Assembly (NCBI GenBank): GCA_914767715.1
Contig: OU612068.1
Span: 682,001-746,000, forward strand
From: Membranipora membranacea
Taxonomy: Eukaryota; Bryozoa; Gymnolaemata; Cheilostomatida; Membraniporidae
Length of the DNA stretch: 64,000 bases
Direction: 5' to 3'
Within the stretch, counting starts at the first letter, position 1. The number at the start of each line of letters is the position of its first letter. The notes under the pieces are model-generated. The model saw nothing but the letters and a program-made list of their open reading frames with translations. It did no database searches and was not told the DNA's origin. This document shows, piece after piece, positions 26,830-39,500 of the stretch. Made by a program: the position numbers and the translations under genes.

Positions 26830-27513
26830 ATTCTATAGCCAAATATGCAGCAGCTTAGCGTCAGCAGCAATATCCTTATTCCTTATTCTTCATTTCTATG
26901 GTTCCTGCGAAAGGTGCTGATTATAGGAAAATCAGTTCTGTGTATTGGTATTTACAAAAAAAAATATTGTAAAATCTCAGAATTTCAACATGAATAAATA
27001 TATATGTATATGAGACTCAACTCAGTATGTCTAGAAAGTCTTTTAAATGTCTGAAAATCAATTGTCAATAATATTTGATACGAGAAAGTGCAAGATGAAT
27101 TCTCCTCAATCCAAAAAAAACATGGGTGACAATCACAGCAAAAAAAAACTCATTGTGCTTTGGGAAGCCTAATATAGCCCAGTGTGCTGAGGAAATGATA
27201 ATCCACTTGAAGCTTATGCACATATTAACTTATCATATCAAGTAAAAGATGAGTCAGACTAGATTGTATAGTGGTCAGTAGTGTGGTCATAGATGACATA
27301 GTAACAGAGATAGAATAGAAAATCAGAGAACACCAACATATGGAGAAACTGGAACCTGTGATAGTTTATGACGTAATGATGATGATGTGATGTTTCTGCA
27401 GACCGAGTCTGACACAGGCTATCATGTATCTTTGCATAAGATAAGCCGGTCTACTACCATCATGTTGACTGGAGATGAATATTTTGTCCTTCATTCCTTT
27501 CTGTACCGTGCTG
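26830..27513. other. Convergent 3' UTRs of PSMC5 and RIM
   Basis: This is noncoding sequence between the two stop codons. AATAAATA at about 26,993 could be the PSMC5 polyadenylation signal. No ORF of note was seen. Confidence 0.5.
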
Positions 27514-30500
27514 TCATCTGGAGCCGCTGTAAGCGCTGTCTAATGAGGACTGAGAACTCCTACGCGCTGCCGAACCAACTATAGATGATGTGGTGAACAG
27601 CTTATACCATCCAAATACAATATTAGATAAATCTAAGTCGTCTAAATTAACTTGAGCTACACCCATAAACACTTTTCTATCCATCCGACCATAATCACCC
27701 CATACCATAACCTGAAATTAAATAATATTGTAAATTAACAGGAATCGACCATCTTAACAATCAAATCAACAGTTGGAATTTGAATACTAATTGTTCAAAA
27801 GAGAAATGTATCGTAAAAAAAACAGCAAGCCAGTATTGAATACTATTAAAGAAGTACGTAAGATGCTAACAAATTGTGAAGCTTTCTTAAATTATCATAC
27901 AACATTTAAGGAGTTATATACTTAGTAAATAAATACCTGTAGAATCTTTTGCATGTAAGGCTCCATAAATATGAGAATCTGATTATAAAACGGATCCAGA
28001 GTCTTCCTTGTAGCTGAAGTTGTCTTGAGTTTCTCTGCACAATTTTTACCGTTTGCGTCCATAAGGTATGCCTTCACATATGGCACTGAAAGATTGAATA
28101 CGTCAAAAGTCAACTTGATTACAATGCAAGTGAATTGAAGCAAGTGTAACGTTCGATTATATTTATACTATAAACTTCAGAGTAGGTTACTCCGATTCCT
28201 TGACTTGCTTGCACAGTGTGGTGCGTTGTCACACACTGTACCACCCACCAGCAGGTAACTTACAAGGGACTTGCTTCTCTCTCTTCACATTGCAAAATTC
28301 TATTTTTCTCTGATAACAGATACTAATGACAATGCTCATTATATCATACAACATTTAAAATTGTTGTCTCCTACTGATTATTAGGAAGACAACTCCCCAT
28401 AAAAAAGAATGAACCCAGAGACAAAATTGTCTACGATGAGTCAAGTCGACACTGGTGATCTGATACCAAAGATCAGTATCACCATTGAGCCTTGGGAGTC
28501 TCAAAGGAGCAGATTATAAAGTTATAAAAGAGAGTAATCAGACTAAACTCACCTGGTAATACTTTAGCACCTGGTTTAGAGACTAGGCCCCTGGCTCTGA
28601 TAATTTCTAGCTCCAGTCTACCTTTCTTATCACTGAGCCCCATTTGTATCTCACCAAGACAAGATGTCCCAAGCACCTGCCGCCCCACTATCTGACCAGG
28701 CCCTAGCCCCTCAATAAAGTCATTTAGCCCCTCACCACCATTTCTTGGCTGAGCCCAGCTGTAAATTAACAAGAGAAATAACTCTGAGAATGTACAATAT
28801 AAGAGGCAAAGCAAACCTGAAATAAATATTTGATGAAATCTTCATTGTGTAATAACACATCGCAACGTAAAACAAAGTAGATATAAAATAATAGAAAAGA
28901 GCTAATCTGAGCACATGACACAGCTAACTGAGCTGACACGAGCACACACACACAGCTAACTGAGCTGACACGAGCACACACACACAGCTAGTAAAGACAA
29001 GATGGTGAGGCTAAAATCACAATACCACCAAACAATAACTCAACTAGTGATCAACTACAATCGTGTGAACACAACTCATAACGTGGATTAAAGCTAAACC
29101 GTCAATGAGGTAAGTCACTCAACAAAACCAAACACATAGTCGGTGACGAAAGTTGCATCAGCTAAAATAAAGGGCCTAGCAGCGTCTATCAGAATCGTCA
29201 GAGCAGCAAGGTGTGTTAGAAAGAGAAAACATGATCTATCATTACAAACCACAAGAAACTGAACTAGCAGCCTAGAAATAGGGCGAGCGACTCACTGTGA
29301 GTTCTTAGCATTAGAACCCTGTTTAGCCGAGAGAGCTAGCCTCTGCTCTCCGCTCAGGGCAGACATAGGTGGCATGGTTGAGCTACTGAAAGGGAACTGA
29401 GGCACCTGAGCCGCAGCGTTAGGAGGTAAGACTGCAGCAGAGTGAAGGCTGCTGGTAGATGACTGATAACCAGAATCATGATGAGGGTTACGACCCATCA
29501 TTGTAGCCCCAGGCCCTTGTGCACCGAATATGGAAGGCTGGGGGTGACCAGGTTTGCCTGGTTTTTGGTTGAACACAGTTGGATTTGTGGCAGCTGCTAC
29601 TATCTCATTAACAGGAAGCCTCCGAGGTGATGCTGTTCTCTTATGTCCCATTTCGTTGAGTCTTGCCCTGATAATAAACCAGTATCATTGATAAACGTGA
29701 AAAGAATAGATGATTGTTTACATGATGTTTTGCAAGATCGATTATCGCTAACCATCTTACAATCTTCTGTGTGATAACTATGGAGGTTTTCCTCTTTAGA
29801 ACGAATATAAAAAATACAACTAATTCAAGAAACATTCAATTCTCATATCATGTTGTGTGAATATATAATATAATAATATAAGTGGTAGGTCGCTGCTTGT
29901 ATACATACTCAAGCATTAAGGTATTATTGATATAATAAAGCTCAAAAATATTCAGAAAATTGTTATTGTGCCAAAGTAGCAAACTAGTTACACTGTGGAA
30001 ACAATGTCCAAACCAAAACACGCCAAATAATAGCCTGTATATTTAGTTAAATTTTACCGACCCTATAATAACAGCTGGATCCAGTCTGCAATAGAATTGA
30101 TACCGATAAGTAATAAATCTTTTGAGTTTTATATCTTAGAATCTATAGGTGGATAGTGGATGATGTTAAACTTTTGTAGCCACCAGCAAGATGTCAGTTA
30201 TTTCCAGACCCACATAATGAAGTAGTAACTTTCTGATTTTCCTCATATTACTACAGAACACTCACGCTGTATTGCCTTCCATATTGTGAGGCAGATGTCT
30301 TGGCGAGTAATTTTGGAAGGGCACAGGTTGCCCATGCTCCGTCATTTGAGCCATCGCTAAGCTAGAAGAAGGAAAAGTTTATTAATTTAATATTTCTAGC
30401 ATAGATATGAGCATCGCTCATGTCACAGCGGTAAGGATAAGACCACAATTATACGAGCAGCAGGCTACAAACACACCAGCTGGTTTGAGCTTTTAGCTTT

Positions 30501-33500
30501 TGACGTTTTCATGAGCATTCATGGATAAAGCAGCCGGCTTTATTTTCACCAAATCTTGCTCCAAAACTGTATTGATGATATTCTCTGATTATGATGTAAA
30601 TTAATAGTGAAGAGAACTCAAACGAACTGAGGCGGCACAACAAATCGCGTCAGTACTGAATAAGACAGGTGAAGTACACAGCAAACGACTCAAAATACTG
30701 CCGAGCGTTGCTGCTGCGTGAGAAAGCAAAATTATGGGGTGATGATGAAAATGGTGCATCGGTGAAAGATCTACGGATAAATGGCTGACTACTGTAGTAG
30801 TAGAATCAAAGTCTGAGTGATTCTAAGTTAATCATCCTCAGAACGTGATGTCATAACGTGAAAGCACACTTCAAACTAAATACAGGTGAGAATAAAAACT
30901 AAAGACTAATTTGTTTTAGCAGCAATGCGTTGTGCACTCACTCATCCTCATAGCACGAGCTGATATTACTATTGAAACTATCCCTTCTCTCTGACGTCGA
31001 GTAGAAACTGGCCTCGCTGTCTCTACGGTAACCAGACAGTGAGCTGCCTACCCTACTAAAGCTGTCTCTCCTATCTGAGAAACTACTCAAGCTTAAATCA
31101 CTATCACGACGTCCATTAGAAGAAGAAATATCGCTGTTTCGTCGAGCCTCATTATTAAATGCCGCTATCCTGTTCAAACTATTCCGCCTGTCTGGAAATA
31201 GTCTGATGTTATTTTTGAGCTGTGATGAGGCCGTATTACTGGGCTGGTTTTCTTGATCAGACCTGTTTCTGGGTGACTGATTAGATAACTCTGTGTTTGG
31301 AGAGCGAAGGTTTAGACTTTCTATCTGCTGACTGAGATTAGAAAGAAGTTGCTTCCTGTAAATTATTCAAATTGAATGTACTGACAAAATGTATGTAAGT
31401 AAGTAATGGTATATGTGGTTTAGTAGATAACAGTACACAGTCGATACACAGTATATTATTAAAAGGATATGCATCACTGTTCACCATTATAGTTCTTAGC
31501 TGATATACTCTGTTAGTCTTGAATGAAAACAAGTAGCGAAATCAGAAAATCAGATTACTCCAATAAAAGGGAAATCTGTCGTGCATTATCCTTATCATAT
31601 TACCAAGAAATAAGCTTTTACATTTTATGAAGAGTTATCTCAATTCATATAAGATAACATACATGTGGAATGAGTAAAGAGAATCACAGCCTACCATCCG
31701 TAATCACGACTCAGAAAAATAGAACATTCATATCGAGATCAGTGATTCACTGACAAACACAACGATGAGACAACTTTTCAAAATCAGAAACACTCGATTA
31801 AAGATAGAGACTATTTTGGATTTCCTAGCTGTGATGATATAGAGAGACAAGGCTAAAGGACGATGCAAACACATTTTGCCTACAATTCCAATCAGATTTA
31901 TCAACTGTCTGTATGTGTGAGGATCATCACATGCAGTACAATCAGGTGAGATTTAGTGCTGTCGAGGGATGCTGAAATCAGACATGCGATACAAACTGTA
32001 GGGTTTTAGATAGAACTGGAGGTTTGCCGGTTGTTGTCAGTGATGGAACACTAGCAGGCCTAGTTAGTTGTAGGGTAGGTGGCCTTCTAGCTGGTGTAGG
32101 GGATAAACTATAACCCCTCGGGTGTTTATTCGGGGATATGAGTGCTTCAATAGCACTAGACAACACCCTGCATACACAAAGGTAAACGTTAACATCTCTA
32201 GTCAGTCACATATACATCAATCTCCATCCACACCCAATAATAACGCATGCCACTAGACGAGCCCAATACTGGATACATATGAACATGTCATGTTTGTTTC
32301 ACAACCTACAAGACTTAAAAAATTGCACACATTCTTATTCAACAAACCTGTTCAGAAAGCGCCAGGTGAAGTAACTGGATTCATTGATATACAGGCTTAG
32401 GGTTCTCAATCATTGTAAAACATCAGACACGGTTTGATGGTAGTTATGATCAGACCATGTGTACTATGGCAGCTTTTGCACCAGTTGTTTATGCGAATGT
32501 TTATTGATACTGTCAGCTGACTTACGCATTGGAAGAGTCAGAGGAGAATGAACAGATGCTGCCGTCTGTAGAGTCTTTACTGGCTTGTTTATGTAATCCT
32601 ACACGAGTCCTGTTAGATAATCCGGAGTCATCTCTCACCGCTCTCTGTCTACCGTAACCATCTGAGTAAAAAAATAACCAATCGGTAAGGATTGAGTGTG
32701 GAGCATTTAAATATATTGACAGTAATAGCATGTGTATTTAAAAGAATTGCAGCACAAATAGAAGTTGTTGCATCACTGAAACCGAGCAGACAACTCAGAG
32801 TCAAAAATTTATACATGTATATGCCTATGTTGATGTTGTTGAGCTGCAGGTACTTGTATCATAAACTGTACCTGTATTTCATACAAAACACACCTGTAAC
32901 TGATAGCTGATTGGTTGATCCGCTGTCACGCCCACTTAGTCTGCTCATTCTATTGGACCGTCTCTCTGTAATACTGGACGATACACCAGAGTCAGACATA
33001 CTTCCATGGTCATGATGTTCAAAGTATGCACCAGAAGATGAGTGTTGAGATGAGTTACCTCCCCCGTTAGTATGATGTGTGAGTACATGTCTCCGCCCGC
33101 TGGGCTGCCTGCTCTCCATACGTGACGTGAAATCCCTAATAAGTAAACATTCCTCCATATATTAACACCGAACGATATCTGAGCATCTCAATATCAATAT
33201 ATAATATATAATATACTCATTCTTGGTTAAGCTACATGTACTTTTATTTATTATTTGCTCATCGAGTACTTATTAGAGACAAATATAAAGTATGAAATAT
33301 AAATAGAATAATTTTAAACAGCCTTTGAAGATAAAATTATTGATATTAAGTTGATAAGTACTCACCGGAAGCCTCTTGAGCTTCGGTTGGGTCTCTCTGA
33401 TTGTGTGGATCTCATGCTATCGGATGCATCGCTCATAAAGTTTTCATCTGCATCTGGGCTCGCTAAAACGATAGTAAGGGATTGTGAGTTTGGGGATTCT

Positions 33501-36500
33501 TAATGTCTATGTTACCATGAGGGGCCGTTTTTGCTTCCAGAAGCAGGTAGGTTGGTGCAATGTGACACAACTGCCAATGTATTCAGAAGACAGCTGTGAA
33601 ATTGAAACCTGGAGCCCACAACTCTTCTTCATCAAAAGGATGGCTCTCTAACAGACTCCGTTATCTCTGGCTGGGGTTTTATGTTGACAAGTCGGCTGAT
33701 TAGGTAGAAGCGAGAGCCTCCATCTTGCTTTTTGTGGTATGTTCTACAGGTTCAGGTTCTTTTTTAAAAGGACCCATTCAATGATATTAACATGTTACTC
33801 ACCTCTGCTGTCTGAGTAATACCTTTCTCTCCCCCGTCTAGCTTGATGTATATATCTCTCATCTCGATCGTATCCACCCGATCTCTGCCTTCTCATTTCT
33901 GTAAAATTGGTAATATAAGTTCAGCATGCATCAAAATTATCCTTAGTCCGGGAAATTCAGAGTACAAACACAGGTAAATAAGGGAAGGGTTATATTGTTT
34001 TAGTGTTGTTTTTTACCTGCCTCTGTAAAACATATGGGATGAGACTAAAGAAGAGCAATAGGAGCAAATGTACGAAGACAAGGATTGTATATTTAAAATC
34101 AGCTGACAGAATGATATGGACGGAGCGGGTTGAAGTATTCCTCAATTTCCATCAATCTTCATTCAAGAGTTGACAATGTACTCCAACCAAAGAAATGGGA
34201 CCTTAATAACCGAGAAGAAATTCTCATAGGAGAACTACATTATAAGGAATACCCACAATGCAACTTTTAATCTGCTGTTCCCATGAATCTGAAGTCAATC
34301 TCATTTATACATTATTGCTGCCACCGGTAATCCGAGAATGCTCATGTTGTATACATAGTGACACACCTATCTAATCTCATGTTGTATACATAGTGACACA
34401 CCTATCTAATCTCATGTTGTATACATAGTGACACACCTATCTAATCTCATGTTGTATACATAGTGACACACCTATCTAATCTCATGTTGTATACATAGTG
34501 ACACACCTATCTAATCTCATGTTGTATACATAGTGACACACCTATCTAATCTCATGTTTTATAGATGTTTTAATCTACTCAAAGTGAGGGAGGGAAGGGG
34601 AGAGCTGGAGACCATCGTCCGAAGACTAAGAGGGAAAATAAACTAAACAGGATGTAAACTCAACATCAAAACTGTCATACGTACCAAACTGTACTACAAT
34701 ATACACTTGGGGCAGCCAGCCTTATTATAAACACCCTTTTTCTACTGATGTTTATGGAGATTTCTAACTTAACTAAAGAAATCATAAAATTAAAACAGAT
34801 GGGACAAGACATTGAACTAGGTCAACTAACGTGCAATCTGAGGAAACAAAAATATCGTCACCTTCTCACTGGCCAACCGACAACATGATAATTTATTAGA
34901 GGTTCCATCGAAGACGAGACCCTAAAACTTGAACATAAAAATCCTAGTTTTATTAAGCCTCTAAAATTAGCCATGTGTTCTAGCAACCAAATTCCTTTGC
35001 GGGGAGTATGAAAGCGGCCCAATAAGCGCTCTAGCCAAAATAAATCAATGACATTGCGATGGAGCAGCATGCATATTGAAGCTGGTTCTCACCGGACAAC
35101 GGTAGAACTTGATCATCAAATTTTTAAATTAAATTACTATCTCTGTAATCAGTAGAATATTTCCAATACGGAAATGCAATTTGTATGACATAAAGTAAAA
35201 AAATAAACAGTACATGCCCCTTTTGATTAACTTGAATAAGCAATCAAATACACAGGAAATAGAACTAAATAATTGCTATTGTCCAAGCCGCTGGAACTGG
35301 TCATATTGTGGGACTAAACCAGGCATAAATGATTTCAATTCTATACGTGGCAGGATTATTCAGAGTAAGTGAACATGAGTAAGGATATATCCTTACTCTG
35401 TTATAATATTGTGGCTCACCGACATATTACTACCTGTTAATGGGTGTGCTGTCCCAAACAGAAACAATGTTACCTACATTCAAGAGAGGCACATGAATTA
35501 CATAACAAAGATATAATTAGTCACGTATTTACTTTCACATATTTCATCCGAATTTCGGTCCATTTACAAGACTAAACACTAAAGGCTAGACTCTGTAAAA
35601 CTTATAAAAAAAGTTATCTTCTCAGGTGATAATTGATTTTCCTATTTGTCTGAGAGGTGATAAATCAGGGTTTCCTTTTACTAACACAACCCTGACTGAT
35701 AAGTTGATATGGTAGGGCTTTTTTCCTAGTGAATGTTTCACTGTCGTGGCATGCAGTGGATGGACTAATTCAGAAATTTAACAACATGAAGCCGGCATGT
35801 ATCAGTCTGGATTCAGAGGAAAATATTGGAGTATCGTTTTTGAGAAACCTTCTTTTATCAGAACTTGGAGAGTATTTCAATAGTTTATTACGTTTTACAA
35901 CAAGCACTACAATTACTCTTTGGTAACACAAGCACCAGAAATATACCTAAAGGAGATTCTTAAAAATCTATCTTCACATGCATTCAAACTCTTGACGATG
36001 ACTAACAAATTGATTATAAGTAGTAGAAACAACGTTAACGACTGGAACGGGATATTAACAACATGATAGAGACTGCTGTTATATTAACAACATGATAGAG
36101 ACTGCTGCTGAGGCTGATTGTAAGTCAATTAGAGTTTGTACAAAGAATAGAAGCCAATCAGAAGCCCTTTGAGGCTTTCCTGTCTCATCGAGAGCAGGGC
36201 CTCAAATGAATTCCAAGCACAAGATCACCGATTGGACATTTAGTTGTTGCATGCAGCCATGCTTCTGACATCGTGTCCCTGTTTCGAGATGAGCCTACAA
36301 TATTTCAAGTCAATGCATTCACTGGATCTAAGTCACAACACCAATGTTAGACTTAGACCAGAGAACAGCACACACTAGCAAGTAGTGACAAGAGCAGTGA
36401 GGGGGGAGAGCTAGCACCCCTCAGCTCATCCGTTTATAGTACATAGTACCTCTGTCTATGCTGTTGTTACCAGGGTTACCGGCTGGCACATTAGGTAGGT

Positions 36501-39500
36501 GTCTGCGTGGAGGAACAGGAGAAGGACCTTGAGAGCGGACATCTTCTCGTGAAGAGCTAAAAGAACATAAGAAGAAGTTAATAAAAATGTGCTTGGCGAT
36601 GTAAGATGTTTTTAGGTCTTTGCTCAGTGCAGCAATAAAAGCTTTACATGAAAAATAAATTACCGGCCATCTTAACCATCATCCCAAATTAAGACAGTTC
36701 TATACCATCACAAAGCTGGTATCATATCTGCCCTAGTGATGATAAGAGACTGAGTGCATGTTGAGTACACACTGAGCCTGTCTATAAAAAGTGTGTGCAG
36801 ACTACACAGGTCACAGTGCATTGTGGGATGTTAGAGAGAAGCCTTTGATGTAGTGTACATAGATACGGGGACCGGAGGTGTGTAAGTCATACATGATAAT
36901 GATTGATGTCTATTTTAATACAGAGTAGAGAGAGGGCTGATCTTTGACAATGATTGCAAGGCCTCTGTGCTGACTTGGCAATTCTCTGTAGATCACCATC
37001 ATGCCACTATGGAGCATTATCATTACAATCAAGTATTATTTACACAGGCAGCATCTTTTGGTTTAATTCAACTAATCAATACCCTGAAATATCTCACAAG
37101 TACATGGCAAATACATCTAGACGACATGACGTGATCACAGAGTAAGGATATATCCTTACTCTGTGACGCAATGTTAGATCATAAAATAGACCCTAGGCCT
37201 AGAAGGTCTCTCTCCAGACGGAAATTTCCTCTTTTCAAAGAGTGAAGACCTTTATGCCATAAATCCAGGCTTCTAATTATACCATTCTTGACGAAGCCAA
37301 ACATAAAAAGGTTTTCTAATTTTCTTACAAGTCTGAAAATTAGAGCTCTATTTGGTCAGCAGGTCAATGACCTTATAAAACTTTCAGTGTTTCTATAAAT
37401 AAATCTGTGAGTAAAGAGTTAGACTCATGCTTTGGGAAATCTCCATGTAGTGATAGCTTTTCTGTATCACACACACCATGTTTGGCTTTCACCCCATCTT
37501 TTTATTTGATTCTGTAGTTGAATCCTGTGTCAGACTGAGCTGTGTGTTTTCATTGATCTAACATGCCGACACGCATATACTCAATTGTCTCCCACATTAA
37601 TTCAGTAGACACCTTACATCTGAGGTACTAAATATGTTATGTCCCTCATCTCAGAAAATAAAAACAATCTTTGATTGACACTTTGTATAACTTAGTAAGA
37701 GCTACCGGTACAGGACAGAGCGGAGATAGGTTAGGATAGGATAACTTACTGAGAGCTGTGGCTTGCAGCTTGTCGTCTCTGCTGCTGCTGTGGATGCTGC
37801 TGCTGACCTGACCTGATATCATTACGTCTATCTCTACTACCGCGGCTCATTGTCTCCTCTAAAAGTAACAAGTCAGATCATAAGTAACTACCTTAGGTGT
37901 CCTGATCAAATATCAGTGTCCTCGGGGCTAAGCAAGGTCTCTACGGGGCCTGTACCGGGCCTGTACAGAGTCTGTATGGGGTACGAGGTATAGGTAAGGT
38001 TTCTTTGTGCAGTGAACTCTATGATATAGGCATGCTGTGCAGTTGCATTCCAGATGACTATTGCTTACTTGCTCAACCCTGAGGTATAAAAGGGATTGTT
38101 GAGATGAAATTCTCTGCTCTGAGCAGACATGGCTCTGAACAAATTGAAAGTAATGACTTTAATTATTGATAGGCATGATTTCCGTTCCAGTCATTCAATA
38201 AAACATATCTGTCAAAGATTTAAAATGTTGGTCAGAAGTCTGGGATATGTAGTATTATACCAAAGTTAGGCACATCAAACCCTAACAAGTACCAGTACCA
38301 GCAGCGTTGGCTTATGATATATAGTGGACAAAGAACGTTTGATCTTTACTGATATGAGAGGAAGGCTGCAGGTTTTGACCTCTGTATGATACATGGTATA
38401 GAATCACATTTACATCTACTTATTAGAACAATATCTATAATCGCATCACATGAATATTATATGCAGACGTTATTACATTAACTAGCATGCACCAACATAT
38501 CGTAATCAATCATGGGAACCTTAGCATGACAGAAACCGTCCTCAGGCCCTGATAACTAATAACCAGTGTGTTTGCCCAACCCACAGACGCTATAAATCTG
38601 CTGTTTCTAACTAACAGTAGCTGACTGACAGTGGAGATCACAAACCCAAACAAGAAACCAACGCTTACGGTGGCAGTCAAAAGAGCTGGTGCGGAACAAA
38701 CAAACAAAAATATTGTGCAATTACTTGCGTTTGGGTAAGAAATACCCTGGAGTGGGTCAAACTATGTTCATTACCATGCTCGTTTATTATAGTGTATGGG
38801 TACGCAAAACACAGAAAATAACATAAAGATTTGTTTTACGTTTTGATGTATGAGCCAAGACCGAGTTCGACAGATGGACCATGACAATGGGTGTGAATAA
38901 TTTATCACAGAGTTAGAGGCTATAGAATCTGCGAGTTCGTCTTGTCCTTTTTTTCTCTCAGAAATTTCACCAGATGTTAGATCTAATAAAATGCTTTCCA
39001 GAGAATAATCTCCGGTCATGTAAAGCCTGGCTTGGAAAACTAGCGAACTAAAAACCAAATGCTCTGAGGGCTAGCGTCTTATTCCACTTCAGAAATTCAA
39101 ACTTTGTATCACTGCAACACAAGACTATGATGGCTGTGAATGATGATTGTAGAAAGTATAAATACCTGAAGAGAGACTCCCTGAATCATAAAACATACCA
39201 TCGCTGTCACTACCGTAATACATTGTCATATATATACATATATATATATATATATCTAATATATATATATCTAATAGAGGATAGTATGATGGTCAGATAG
39301 TCAGCAAAGTAAGTAATCCAGCAGCAGTGAATATCACAGTCCAGCTCCCAAAAGTCAGCTAATCCATCTCATCAAGCAGCTCAGCTCACAATTAATCCCC
39401 ACCATGTCTTCTTGGGTCAGCAAAAAAAGTGTCAGTAATTAGACCTCCAGGCCAAAAGCGCCAGCGCACAGCAGACTCATACAATATTCTCAGGCTATTC

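Larger units (their letters stand above)
33899..36449. other. RIM intron 20
   Basis: Apart from the 35-bp minisatellite, one palindrome (35,377-35,398) and a 29-bp tandem duplication at 36,052-36,109, nothing coding was recognised. Confidence 0.6.

Noticed and set aside
34341-34559. CRISPR-like array of direct repeats
   Set aside because: The 35-bp units are contiguous with no spacers, in a eukaryotic intron; it is a minisatellite.
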